From Tatumella sp. JGM91 (GTDB taxonomy: Bacteria > Pseudomonadota > Gammaproteobacteria > Enterobacterales > Enterobacteriaceae), in the NCBI RefSeq assembly GCF_018257575.1, contig NZ_JAERJP010000026.1, positions 1 through 40,746 on the forward strand: a stretch of 40,746 nt of DNA, written 5' to 3'. A program made the position numbers and the translations under genes. Below the pieces are notes generated by a model. The model ran no database searches, was not told where the DNA came from, and worked only from the letters and a program-made list of their open reading frames with translations. Numbering within the stretch: the stretch's first letter is position 1; each line of letters starts with the position of its first letter. Positions 15,399 through 23,801 of this stretch are shown piece by piece.

Positions 15399-16253
15399 AT
15401 GAAATTATCGACAATATCTCTGATGGCGATGCTGGTCAGCGGCGGCGCAATGGCCGCCCCGTTACAGTTCACTGTTTATAATCCGGCAGAGCAGGGGATT
15501 TTTCCTGTTGCTTCAACACTGGTGAGTGGTGAAAAACAGGTTATATTGTTTGACGCCCAGTTCAGTGTAAAAGACGGCGAGAAACTGGTTAGCATGATCC
15601 GTGACAGCGGAAAAAAACTGACCCGGATTGTGATCACGGCCGGTGATCCTGACTACTATTTTGGTCTGCAGCCGCTGGTTAAGGCATTTCCGGGGGTGGA
15701 AGTTGTCGCGACACAGCGAGTGGTCGACCATATTAAAGCCACACAGCAGGCAAAACTCAGTTACTGGGGACCCAAAATGGGTGACGGCGCACCGCAAAAG
15801 CTGATTACGCCACAGGTGATCCCCGATACCCGCTTTAGCCTGGAAGGGCAGCCGATCGATATTCGTGACGCAGACTCACAACAAGCCTATGTCTGGTTCC
15901 CGCAGCAAAGAACATTGCTTGGCGGTACCGGTGTTGATGCCGGAATTCATGTCTGGACTGCCGACACCCAGACCGCGGAGAGCCGTAAACAATGGCGTGA
16001 CACGCTGCAACAAATGCTGGACCTTAAGCCGCAGAGGGTGATCCCCGGCCACTATATTGGCAAAGCACCGTCCGGTGATCAGGCGATTAGCTTTACCCTG
16101 AATTATCTGCAAGATTTTGAAAAGGCATTACAGCAGCATAAAGATTCAGCAGCAGTCATTAGCAGTATGGAAAAACGCTGGCCACATCTCGCGGATAAGA
16201 GTTCTCTGGAGCTCAGTGCTAAAGTAAATACCGGTGAAGTAAAATGGCAATAG
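15399..16253 (+). CDS. Periplasmic metallo-beta-lactamase-fold protein with a degenerate metal site
   Basis: An N-terminal signal peptide (MKLSTISLMAMLVSGGAMAA, probable cleavage after AMA) precedes an MBL-fold domain of about 260 residues. In active members the first metal motif is HxHxDH. Here the corresponding stretch, after the usual strand, reads ITAGDPDYYFGL, which keeps one Asp but lacks the histidines. The later GHYIGKAP keeps the usual His of the GH motif. This suggests an altered or lost metal centre, although related proteins with a similar GDPDYYFG motif may form a conserved subfamily. ATG 15399 has AGGAGAAAG upstream. The neighbouring divergent LysR gene is its likely regulator. 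The substrate is unknown. Confidence 0.8.
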   Translation: MKLSTISLMAMLVSGGAMAAPLQFTVYNPAEQGIFPVASTLVSGEKQVILFDAQFSVKDGEKLVSMIRDSGKKLTRIVITAGDPDYYFGLQPLVKAFPGVEVVATQRVVDHIKATQQAKLSYWGPKMGDGAPQKLITPQVIPDTRFSLEGQPIDIRDADSQQAYVWFPQQRTLLGGTGVDAGIHVWTADTQTAESRKQWRDTLQQMLDLKPQRVIPGHYIGKAPSGDQAISFTLNYLQDFEKALQQHKDSAAVISSMEKRWPHLADKSSLELSAKVNTGEVKWQ

Positions 16254-16281
16254 GGGCTGTCTGAGCCCTGTTGCCGTTATA

Positions 16282-16324
16282 AAATGGCCACTGTTGCGGT
16301 AAATAATAGCGTCAGTGGCCATTT
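16282..16324. repeat. 12-bp inverted repeat upstream of pectate lyase
   Basis: AAATGGCCACTG (16282-16293) and CAGTGGCCATTT (16313-16324) are perfect inverted repeats separated by 19 bases. They lie between the MBL-fold gene and pel. They could end transcription of the former or act as an operator for the latter. I see no good KdgR box here. Confidence 0.5.
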
Positions 16325-16439
16325 ATGGTTGTGCCTGAGAGAGGACAACAGTGACCGGATGATGTGTTGTGTATTGTGTGGAAAAGTGTGTGAGGCAAGA
16401 AAAAACATACTTCTATCAACATTTACACGGCAGGTGATT

Positions 16440-17594
16440 ATGAAAACAACATTACGTACTCTTCAGGCATCGTTACTCGCAGCGTTAAGTCTTTCCGGAT
16501 GCCAGGCTCTGGCTGCGGACAGTGGAGGCTTTGCGACCACGACTGGCGGTGACAGCTATACCGCGGTCACGGTTTCTACCCTGAGCCAGCTGAAAAATGC
16601 GGTCAGCAGTGGTCAGCATCATATTATTGTCAGTGGTACCATTTATGGCGGTGCGGGCTTAACCACACTGACCTTCTCTTCTCTGGCTAATAACAATACC
16701 ACCATTGAAGGCGCGGCAGGCGGCAAAGCTGCCCTGGAAAATATACAGCTGAAATTCGACGGCGAGTTGCTCCCCGCAGGGACCAATATTCAGAATATTA
16801 AAATTGCTAATCTGAGCTTCTTCGGCAAAATTGCTGATTTACAGGCAATGCCGGCGCAGATCTTTGGTTCTTCGGACAGTAGCAGACTGGCGGGGATCAA
16901 CTACGAAGGTATTTCTTTCCGCCGAATCACCAATGGTCTGGTGACTCACTGTAATATTTACGATACCAGTGATGACCTGATGAGTGTTGCCCTGAGCTCA
17001 GATTATATTACCCTGTCCTATAACCATCTCTGGTTCAGTGACAGCTGGGTGAATATGTCTCCGGATCCGGTCTGGAATTGGGTGGGTTACTATACGGATC
17101 TTGCAGATGAACGTTTAGCGATGGTTATCGGGGCTAATTCCGGTGATTCCTGGCAGGCGACCAAAAAACTGCATGTTACCCTGCACAATAACTGGATTGG
17201 ACCTAATATGCGCGGACGTCCGTTATTCCGTGGCTGGATCCATGCCTACAATAACTATTTTGATAACAGCGAAACCTATGCAGATACTGATCAGAATACG
17301 GGGACTGATGGTAAAAAATATCCGAAGAAACAGTACGAAGCATTGCAGGTAAGCAGCGGCAGTGTGGTGTATTCTGAGGCCAACTCTTTCCGCAATACTA
17401 ATAACACCAATACGGTTTCTCAGGATAGCAGCGGCTATGGCTACAGTTTCTTTGAGAAAAATAATACCTACAGCGGTACTACCGGCACATCGGCCACCGG
17501 CAATACATTTAGCTCAGCAGTCAGTTATCGCTATACTCCGCTTGCCAGTCAGAATGTACCACAGAGTGTTACGGCAAATGCCGGGCCGAAATAA
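16440..17594 (+). CDS. Secreted pectate lyase, polysaccharide lyase family 1
   Basis: The enzyme cleaves polygalacturonate by calcium-dependent beta-elimination. The 384-residue protein starts at ATG 16440 (MKTTLRTLQASLLAALSLSG...), with a signal peptide probably cut after ALA. An LSGC tetrapeptide inside the signal also resembles a lipobox, so lipidation is an alternative. The PL1 parallel beta-helix is supported by IKIANLSFFGKI, GISFRRITNGLVTHCNIYDTSDDLMSV, and RGRPLFRGWIHAYNNYF. The last keeps the RxPxxR and YNNY pattern that carries the catalytic Arg region. The common WIDH motif is replaced by VTHC. An upstream in-frame ATG at 16284 would destroy the signal peptide and is rejected. No export or pectin-catabolism genes are adjacent. 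The gene points to plant contact. Confidence 0.88.
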   Translation: MKTTLRTLQASLLAALSLSGCQALAADSGGFATTTGGDSYTAVTVSTLSQLKNAVSSGQHHIIVSGTIYGGAGLTTLTFSSLANNNTTIEGAAGGKAALENIQLKFDGELLPAGTNIQNIKIANLSFFGKIADLQAMPAQIFGSSDSSRLAGINYEGISFRRITNGLVTHCNIYDTSDDLMSVALSSDYITLSYNHLWFSDSWVNMSPDPVWNWVGYYTDLADERLAMVIGANSGDSWQATKKLHVTLHNNWIGPNMRGRPLFRGWIHAYNNYFDNSETYADTDQNTGTDGKKYPKKQYEALQVSSGSVVYSEANSFRNTNNTNTVSQDSSGYGYSFFEKNNTYSGTTGTSATGNTFSSAVSYRYTPLASQNVPQSVTANAGPK

Positions 17595-17699
17595 CCAGCA
17601 GGTGCGCCTTGCAAAGACAGCCTGATTGCTACAGGGTATTTAAAAGGAAATCAGACAGGGAAGAGCAGTCTACCCGCGGCCGCAAGCCACGGTCAGAGA

Positions 17700-17726
17700 C
17701 TGACACCGGCAGACAGCCGGTGTCAG
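17700..17726. terminator. Hairpin between pectate lyase and the ABC operon
   Basis: CTGACACCGG and CCGGTGTCAG pair perfectly across a 7-base loop, 10 bases after the stop of the convergent ABC binding-protein gene. T runs are short, so termination strength is uncertain. Confidence 0.5.
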
Positions 17727-17735
17727 TATTACTTA

Positions 17736-18506
17736 TTAGTGAGAGACATCTTCACCGAAGTATTTTTCAGAAATTTTCTGATAGGTACCGTCTTTTTTGA
17801 GAGTAGTCAGGGCATCATTGATCGCGGTTTGCAGAGAAGTTTCCCCTTTTCTCAGCAGTACTGCAGAAGCACTGGCGTTATCTTCTGAAGCCACAATTTT
17901 TACCGGAGCATCAGGGCGGTGTTTCTTAAAGTCGAGGAAAGACAGCTTATCATTAACCGTGGCATCGGCACGTCCCTGAACCACCAGATCAATTGACTGG
18001 TTAAAACCATCGGTACTTACCAGCTGTGCACCATAATTGCGGGCGATCTGAGCATAGTTACTGGTCAGTGACTGGGCAGATTTTTTTCCTTTTAAATCAG
18101 AAAAGTCGTGGATACTGTCATTGTCATTTTTGACAACCACCACAGCTTTAGAGGCGATATAAGGCTGTGAGAAATCATATTTCTTCCCGCGCTCAGGGCT
18201 GATTCCTACTTCATTCATCACCACATCATAACGTTTGGCATCCAGACCTGCGATCAGCCCGTCCCATTTTCCTTCAACAAACACCGGTTTAACGTGTAAT
18301 TGCTGAGCAATCGCCCGGCCAATTTCCACATCGAACCCGGTCAGGTCACCGGATATAGTATGAAAGGTAAACGGCGGGTAAGTCCCTTCGGTACCGATTT
18401 TCAGTTCACCGGAAGATTTGACCTGTGCCAGCGAATCATCCGCCAGTGCTGAATGGGCAACACTTAATGAAAATAGTGCTGATAATAACAGAGTAGTTTT
18501 TTTCAT
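17736..18506 (-). CDS. Polar amino-acid ABC transporter, periplasmic binding protein (cystine-type)
   Basis: The 256-residue class-3 solute-binding protein has a signal peptide (cleaved near HSALA|DD). The mature chain starts LAQVKSSGELKIGTEGTYPPFTFH, contains GFDVEIGRAIAQQL and the conserved KWDGLIAGLDAKRYDVVMNEVGISPERGKKYDFSQPY block (split here for length), and ends KISEKYFGEDVS. It resembles the E. coli cystine-binding protein TcyJ/FliY throughout, but the ligand is unproven. The gene is last in a three-gene operon after the permease and ATPase. AGGAGTCTGAG precedes ATG 18506. In E. coli the order differs and dcyD is present; it is absent here. Confidence 0.88.
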   Translation of the reverse strand: MKKTTLLLSALFSLSVAHSALADDSLAQVKSSGELKIGTEGTYPPFTFHTISGDLTGFDVEIGRAIAQQLHVKPVFVEGKWDGLIAGLDAKRYDVVMNEVGISPERGKKYDFSQPYIASKAVVVVKNDNDSIHDFSDLKGKKSAQSLTSNYAQIARNYGAQLVSTDGFNQSIDLVVQGRADATVNDKLSFLDFKKHRPDAPVKIVASEDNASASAVLLRKGETSLQTAINDALTTLKKDGTYQKISEKYFGEDVSH

Positions 18507-18525
18507 CTCAGACTCCTGGATAACA

Positions 18526-19287
18526 TTATACCGGGCCGACGGGCAGGCCGTCGGTCAGGGTGGCAATATATTTTGCCGTTCTGGGTTTTTGCGGGTGACG
18601 GAACAGGGTTTGTGAGTCACCGGTTTCCACGACTTCACCCGATTCAAGAAAAATCGTATGGCTGGCAACCGAAGCGGCCAGGCGTAAATCATGGGTAGCC
18701 ATCAGCATGGTGGTACCTTCTTCCGCCAGTTGCCGTAATACGGCCACCACTTCTACGGCCAGTTCAGGATCGAGGGCAGACGTCGGCTCATCACAGAGTA
18801 ATACTTTTGGCGACGGGGCCAGCGCCCTGGCAATGGCAACCCGTTGCTGTTGTCCGCCGGAAAGGGTGACCGGCATATCATCACGTTTATGCAGCAGGCC
18901 GACTTTTTCCAGCAAGGCATCAGCCCGTTCGACAGCTTCTGCTTTTGACCATTTATGCACCACAAGCAACCCTTCGGTAATATTTTCCAGCACACTTTTG
19001 TGGGGAAATAACGAAAAGTTCTGGAACACCATGCCTGTCTGACGGCTGATTCGCTGGATATCTCTGCTACGCAGGGGTTTATTGTGAAATTCCAGCGTTT
19101 CCTGATCGAGGGTAAGGCTGCCCGACTGGGGGATCTCCAACAGATTCACACAGCGCAGCAGGGTGCTTTTCCCGCTGCCCGAAGGACCGATCAGCGCGGT
19201 GACTGAACCTTTCGGCAGTTCCAGCGAAATATTTTTCAGGACATGATTATCCTGAAAAAATTTGTTAATTCCGGTTAATGAAATCAT
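18526..19287 (-). CDS. Polar amino-acid ABC transporter, ATP-binding protein
   Basis: This 253-residue ATPase energises the amino-acid importer formed with its two neighbours. It has Walker A GPSGSGKST near residue 33, the Q-loop in MVFQNFSLFPHKSV, the signature LSGGQQQRVAIARAL near residue 128, Walker B VLLCDEPTSALDPE and the switch His in ATHDLRLA. I chose ATG 19287 (MISLTGINKFF), which overlaps the end of the permease gene by a few bases apart from stop to start. GGAGTCC of the permease 3' end acts as its ribosome binding site. The frame extends upstream to 19314 but that N-terminus is not family-like. Confidence 0.92.
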   Translation of the reverse strand: MISLTGINKFFQDNHVLKNISLELPKGSVTALIGPSGSGKSTLLRCVNLLEIPQSGSLTLDQETLEFHNKPLRSRDIQRISRQTGMVFQNFSLFPHKSVLENITEGLLVVHKWSKAEAVERADALLEKVGLLHKRDDMPVTLSGGQQQRVAIARALAPSPKVLLCDEPTSALDPELAVEVVAVLRQLAEEGTTMLMATHDLRLAASVASHTIFLESGEVVETGDSQTLFRHPQKPRTAKYIATLTDGLPVGPV

Positions 19288-19291
19288 CAGC

Positions 19292-19963
19292 TCAGGACTC
19301 CGCCTTTTCTTCACGAGAGAAATGTTTCTCCAGTTTATTTTGCAGTGCTGACAGCAGTGTACTGAAAAACAGGTAAATCAGCGCTGCTTCCGTATATAAA
19401 ATCAGCGGCTGATAAGTCACGGCCGCAATACGTTGTGCCGCCAGAAACATTTCAGGGACCGTAATCACTGACGCCAGCGAAGTGTCTTTGACCAACGAAA
19501 TAAAGGTATTAGACAACGGCGGAACGGCTATTCTGGCCGCCTGAGGTAAAATGATCCTGATCAGTGCCTGACGCCAGTTCATGCCGATAGAATGGGCCGC
19601 TTCCCATTGACTGACCGGTACCGACTTAATGGTGGCGCGGATAATCTCTGATGAGTAAGCACCGATATTCAGCGTAAAGCCAATGACTGCGGCGGGAAAC
19701 GCTGAAATCGTGATCCCGGCGCTCGGCAGTGCGTAAAAAATCAGAAATAGCTGTACCAGTAACGGCGTGCCGCGTAGTAGCCAGACATAAAAACGAGCCA
19801 CCAGCCTGAGTGGCTGAGGACCGTATAACCTGATTAGGGCGATAACAAACCCCAGAGAAAGCCCCAGAACAAAAGACAGTAACGTTAAGGGTATAGTAAA
19901 CGTCAATCCGGCATGTAACATTGGCCAGAATGATTCTGCTGCAAGATTTAACCATGCTGGCAC
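19292..19963 (-). CDS. Polar amino-acid ABC transporter, permease (YecS/TcyL-like)
   Basis: This 223-residue inner-membrane permease of the HisM/GlnP class starts MPAWLNLAAESFWPMLHAGL. It shows YVWLLRGTPLLVQLFLIFY near residue 60, and the EAA coupling loop QWEAAHSIGMNWRQALIRIILPQA near 135, split by a conserved Gly. Five hydrophobic segments are likely. It is the first gene of the operon permease-ATPase-binding protein. The upstream region, 19964-20242, is shared with the divergent DUF488 gene and shows no clear operator. Confidence 0.9.
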   Translation of the reverse strand: MPAWLNLAAESFWPMLHAGLTFTIPLTLLSFVLGLSLGFVIALIRLYGPQPLRLVARFYVWLLRGTPLLVQLFLIFYALPSAGITISAFPAAVIGFTLNIGAYSSEIIRATIKSVPVSQWEAAHSIGMNWRQALIRIILPQAARIAVPPLSNTFISLVKDTSLASVITVPEMFLAAQRIAAVTYQPLILYTEAALIYLFFSTLLSALQNKLEKHFSREEKAES

Positions 19964-20242
19964 AGTACACCTTCCAAATAAAAATTAAAAAACACCGGTC
20001 AGCCGCAGTGCTGACCACTTAGCCTATTTTAGGCAGTAATGAGTCACAGGGAAATATTATTTGTACATATCTTTATGCGGAATTTTAACCGTTCTGGCTT
20101 TTTATACTGTTGACACTGTGGTTATGGCGAATTTAACACCATTTTCTGCCGTTCCGGATAAGAAAATCTGCTATTCGTCAACCAGGTGCGGGTATAACCT
20201 AAGCTGTGTGGTTATATTTCTGTGTATTAAAGGAGAGGTGAA

Positions 20243-20623
20243 ATGATCCAGTTTAAACGGGCATATGACACTGCGTCTGCAGAGGATGGCTACCGTGTAT
20301 TAGCTGACCGGTTATGGCCCCGGGGTCTGAGCAAAGCAACTCTGGTGATGGACGAGTGGTGTAAACAAATCACCCCCGGGACAGCGCTGCGTCGGGATTA
20401 TCATCATCAGGTGATTGATTATAAAACCTTCTCTGACCTGTATCAGCAGCAACTGGCAGCCCCGGATCTGCAACCGGAATTAGAGCGTCTGGCAGAAAAA
20501 GCCGTGTCCGGCACGCTGACCTTACTCAGTGCCGTAAAAGATCCCCGAACCAGCCATATCCCGTTACTGACTGCCGCCTTACAACAGCATGTGGATAAAT
20601 TATCGTCCGCCCCGTCAGCCTGA
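20243..20623 (+). CDS. DUF488-family protein (YeaO-like)
   Basis: A 126-residue cytoplasmic protein of the DUF488 family. The hallmark YRVLADRLWPRGLSKATL near residues 18-36 and LLSAVKDPRTSHIPLLTAAL near the C-terminus are both present. The function of the family is not established. AAAGGAGAGGTGAA is a strong ribosome binding site before ATG 20243. A possible promoter TTGACA (20110-20115) with a weak TTTAAC lies upstream. It precedes ydeP by 111 bases. Confidence 0.88.
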   Translation: MIQFKRAYDTASAEDGYRVLADRLWPRGLSKATLVMDEWCKQITPGTALRRDYHHQVIDYKTFSDLYQQQLAAPDLQPELERLAEKAVSGTLTLLSAVKDPRTSHIPLLTAALQQHVDKLSSAPSA

Positions 20624-20734
20624 GACTGTGACAATACATGTCCGCCAGCCTGTCCGTTACCATTACTCTGCTACGCTTTAAGATAATTATCCGCAGGACA
20701 TTATCTGCACTGTGCGCTATCGGAGACAACGAAA

Positions 20735-23023
20735 ATGGGCAAAAGACGTGCGGTACCCGGCATTCATCCTTATGATGGACCTGCCGGTGGCTGGGGAGCA
20801 CTGAAGGCTACTGCTATCGCGGTTCGTACTCAGATGGATATCCTGAATGCACCCCCGACTCTGCTACGGACCAACCAGCCGGACGGTTTTGACTGCCCGG
20901 GCTGTGCCTGGCCTGACAAAGATCATCATTCAACCTTTCAGTTTTGTGAAAATGGCGCCAAAGCAGTGACCTGGGAAGCGACCAGTAAACGGCTGACCGC
21001 CGGATTTCTGGCGGAAAATACGGTGACCTCATTACTGGAAAAATCGGACTATGAACTGGAAAATTACGGCCGTCTGACGACACCGCTGGCCTATGATCCT
21101 GCCAGTGATACGCTACAGCCTGTCAGCTGGCAACTGGCGTTACAACAAATCGCTGAAGTTTTGCGGGGTCTGTCGCCATCGCAGACGGAGTTCTACACCT
21201 CGGGACGCGCTTCTAACGAAGCCGCCTATCTGTTTCAGCTATTTGCCCGCGAATACGGCACCAATAACTTTCCCGACTGTTCAAATATGTGTCATGAGGC
21301 GACCAGTGTGGGTCTTCCTCGCTCTATCGGAATCGGTAAAGGCACTGTTTCGCTGGAAGATTTCGAGCATACCGAACTGGTGATCTCTATTGGTCATAAT
21401 CCTGGCACCAATCATCCGCGGATGATGGGAACCCTGCATGAACTTTCACGCCGTAATGTGCCGGTGATTGTATTTAATCCGTTACGGGAAAGGGCACTGG
21501 AACGTTTTGCTGATCCACAGAATGTTGGCGAAATGGCAACCTACGGGTCGACGCAGATTGCCTCCGGATATTATCAGGTGAAAGCCGGCGGCGATGCCGC
21601 TGCCCTGAAAGGTATTGCTAAGGCTTTACTGGAAAAGGAAGCGAATAGCGGCGGGGTGCTGGACCATGAGTTTATTGCTACACATACCCGCGATTTTAGC
21701 TTATTCAGTCATGATATACAGGCGACAGAATGGCAGGACATTGAACAGGAAAGTGGTCTGAGCCGCAATGATTTGGAAACTGTTGCCGCCGCTTATCAGA
21801 AATCTGATGCCACTATTATTACTTACGGAATGGGTATTACCCAGCATAACAAAGGCACGCAGAATGTACGGCTGATTGCTGATTTGTTACTGATGAAAGG
21901 TAATATTGGTAAACCGGGGGCAGGCATTTGTCCGTTACGCGGGCATTCTAATGTACAGGGAAACCGGACTGTAGGGATTACCGAAAAACCATCTGCGGAT
22001 TTTCTGGCCCGGCTGGAGGCTGAATTTGGTTTTGTTCCTCCCCGTCAGCATGGGCACGATGCAGTACAGGCAATGCAGTCAATGGTGGACGGCAGTGCCC
22101 GGGCATTAATCTGTCTCGGGGGCAATTTTGCTGTGGCGCTACCCGACCCGCAGGCCTGTTTCCCGGCGATGAAAGGGCTGGACCTGAGCGTGCATATCGG
22201 CACCAAACTGAACCGCAGCCATTTACTGGTTGCACGGCAGACCTTTATTTTACCCTGCCTGGGCAGAACCGAGCTGGACATACAGGCGACAGGTAAACAG
22301 TCAGTGACTGTCGAAGACTCGATGTCGATGGTGCATGCCTCCTCCGGTAAGCTGAAACCGGCCTCGGCTATGCTGCGTTCCGAACCCGCGATTGTGGCAG
22401 CAATGGCTGCAGCCACACTACCGGATAGCCGGGTCCCCTGGGCTGAGCTGGTGGCTGACTATGATCGGATCCGTGATCGTATCGAAAAAACTATCCCCGG
22501 TTTTGATGATTATAATCAGCGGATCCGTCAGCCGGGCGGGTTCAGAATGCCGTTGCCTCCGGTTGAACGGCGCTGGCCGACGGCATCGGGTAAAGCGGAG
22601 TTTTCTGTGTTCGGCGGGGTAGAGGAAAATGCCAGTGCAGAGGGCAGTGATATACTCAGGCTGATCACACTGCGCAGTCATGACCAGTACAATACCACCA
22701 TCTATGCCCTGGATGATCGTTATCGCGGAGTGTTCGGACGGCGGGATATTTTGTTTATGAATGACAGTGACCTTGACCGGCTGGGTCTCGAGCACGGCGA
22801 TGTGGTTGATATCGAAACAGCACTTCCCGGCAGACAATTGCGGCTGGAAGGTATAACGGTTATCGCTTATAACATCTCGGCCGGCTCGGTCGGAGCCTAC
22901 TATCCGGAAGCGAACGTGTTAGTCCCGCTTGACTATAATGACCCGCAAAGTGGTACCCCGTCATATAAATCGGTCCCGGTACGCGTCACTCTCCGTACCA
23001 AACAAATCCGCCACAGTGCCTGA
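20735..23023 (+). CDS. ydeP: YdeP-type molybdopterin oxidoreductase (FdhF-like)
   Basis: The 762 residues are close to the 759 of E. coli YdeP, a molybdenum-cofactor protein of the formate-dehydrogenase-H superfamily linked in E. coli to acid resistance. Near the N-terminus, DCPGCAWPDKDHH and FCENGAKA supply cysteines that may hold an iron-sulfur cluster. The Mo-cofactor regions include EFYTSGRASNEAAYLFQ, DCSNMCHEATSVGLPRS, GITQHNKGTQNV and PLRGHSNVQGNRT. The C-terminal aspartate-decarboxylase-like domain is present (LRSHDQYNTTIY...GDVVDIET). GGAG lies 10 bases before ATG 20735. There is no Tat signal, so it should be cytoplasmic. It has no FdhD or electron-carrier partner next to it, and its reaction is unknown. 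Confidence 0.9.
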   Translation: MGKRRAVPGIHPYDGPAGGWGALKATAIAVRTQMDILNAPPTLLRTNQPDGFDCPGCAWPDKDHHSTFQFCENGAKAVTWEATSKRLTAGFLAENTVTSLLEKSDYELENYGRLTTPLAYDPASDTLQPVSWQLALQQIAEVLRGLSPSQTEFYTSGRASNEAAYLFQLFAREYGTNNFPDCSNMCHEATSVGLPRSIGIGKGTVSLEDFEHTELVISIGHNPGTNHPRMMGTLHELSRRNVPVIVFNPLRERALERFADPQNVGEMATYGSTQIASGYYQVKAGGDAAALKGIAKALLEKEANSGGVLDHEFIATHTRDFSLFSHDIQATEWQDIEQESGLSRNDLETVAAAYQKSDATIITYGMGITQHNKGTQNVRLIADLLLMKGNIGKPGAGICPLRGHSNVQGNRTVGITEKPSADFLARLEAEFGFVPPRQHGHDAVQAMQSMVDGSARALICLGGNFAVALPDPQACFPAMKGLDLSVHIGTKLNRSHLLVARQTFILPCLGRTELDIQATGKQSVTVEDSMSMVHASSGKLKPASAMLRSEPAIVAAMAAATLPDSRVPWAELVADYDRIRDRIEKTIPGFDDYNQRIRQPGGFRMPLPPVERRWPTASGKAEFSVFGGVEENASAEGSDILRLITLRSHDQYNTTIYALDDRYRGVFGRRDILFMNDSDLDRLGLEHGDVVDIETALPGRQLRLEGITVIAYNISAGSVGAYYPEANVLVPLDYNDPQSGTPSYKSVPVRVTLRTKQIRHSA

Positions 23024-23030
23024 ACCTCAG

Positions 23031-23055
23031 GCCCGCATTGTGGCGGGTCTTTTTT
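23031..23055 (+). terminator. Rho-independent terminator of ydeP
   Basis: A short stem CCCGC...GCGGG (23032-23047) is followed by TCTTTTTTA and starts 8 bases after the ydeP stop. Confidence 0.75.
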
Positions 23056-23237
23056 ATCCTCTGATGGCATGTTTCCGCGGCCGTTTATGATAATCAGCCA
23101 TTTTTTGCCTGATAATGCCGGACGAATTGCAGCCGGGCAAAGAATGCACTTATAGCACAGGCAGAATGACAAGGGCTGATGCTCCGTCCGGTGGGCCGGG
23201 AAGAAAGTCTCCCGGTCCTGTCAGTAGCCCTCGCTTC

Positions 23238-23717
23238 TCAGTATCCGGCAAAGTCTTTCAAAGCCTCGCCGTCCAGGCGGTAACGGACCCATTCCTCCTG
23301 TGGCAGGGCGCCGATGCTTTGATAAAATGCGATTGCCGGCGTATTCCAGTCGAGAACGCTCCATTCCAGCCGGCCGCACTGACGCTGAACAGCCAGCCCG
23401 GCAATATGCTTAATCAGGGCTTTTCCTGCCCCCTGGCCGCGTGATACCGGAGAGATATACAGGTCTTCCAGATAAATGCCGTTACGGCCTAACCATGTAG
23501 AATAGCTGGTAAAAAAGACAGCGTAGCCGATAACATTCCCTTCAGCTTCTGCAATCAGTGCTTCTGTTTTACTGTCGGGACCAAACAGTGTCTCGCGAAT
23601 TCCGGTAGCGGAAGTGACTACCTGTTCAGGGGCTTTTTCATAAATAGCCAGTTCGGTGATCATATCAAAAATAATCTGGCTGTCATCAGGCCTCGCCGGG
23701 CGGATACTCAGGTTCAT
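23238..23717 (-). CDS. GNAT-family N-acetyltransferase (diamine acetyltransferase-like)
   Basis: The 159 residues show the GNAT fold throughout: IRPARPDDSQIIFDMITELA at the start, LEDLYISPVSRGQGAGKALIKHIA near residue 88 with the acetyl-CoA binding RGxGxG/A pattern, and LDWNTPAIAFYQSIGA near 122. The overall layout, including ELAIYEKAPEQV near residue 25, resembles spermidine/spermine N-acetyltransferase-like bacterial proteins. The acceptor substrate is a guess. ATG 23717 has AAGGACC upstream. It is divergent from the LysR gene at 23802. Confidence 0.85.
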   Translation of the reverse strand: MNLSIRPARPDDSQIIFDMITELAIYEKAPEQVVTSATGIRETLFGPDSKTEALIAEAEGNVIGYAVFFTSYSTWLGRNGIYLEDLYISPVSRGQGAGKALIKHIAGLAVQRQCGRLEWSVLDWNTPAIAFYQSIGALPQEEWVRYRLDGEALKDFAGY

Positions 23718-23801
23718 AAAGGGTCCTTATGGGCATTTATTGAAGGCAGACAGCATAAGGGTTATTCTCCGAACAATTAAGTGCAATGAAATCAGCAGAC
23801 G

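Noticed and set aside
16284..16439. Upstream start for the pectate lyase
   Set aside because: It would bury the signal peptide inside the protein and crosses a 12-bp inverted repeat that looks regulatory.
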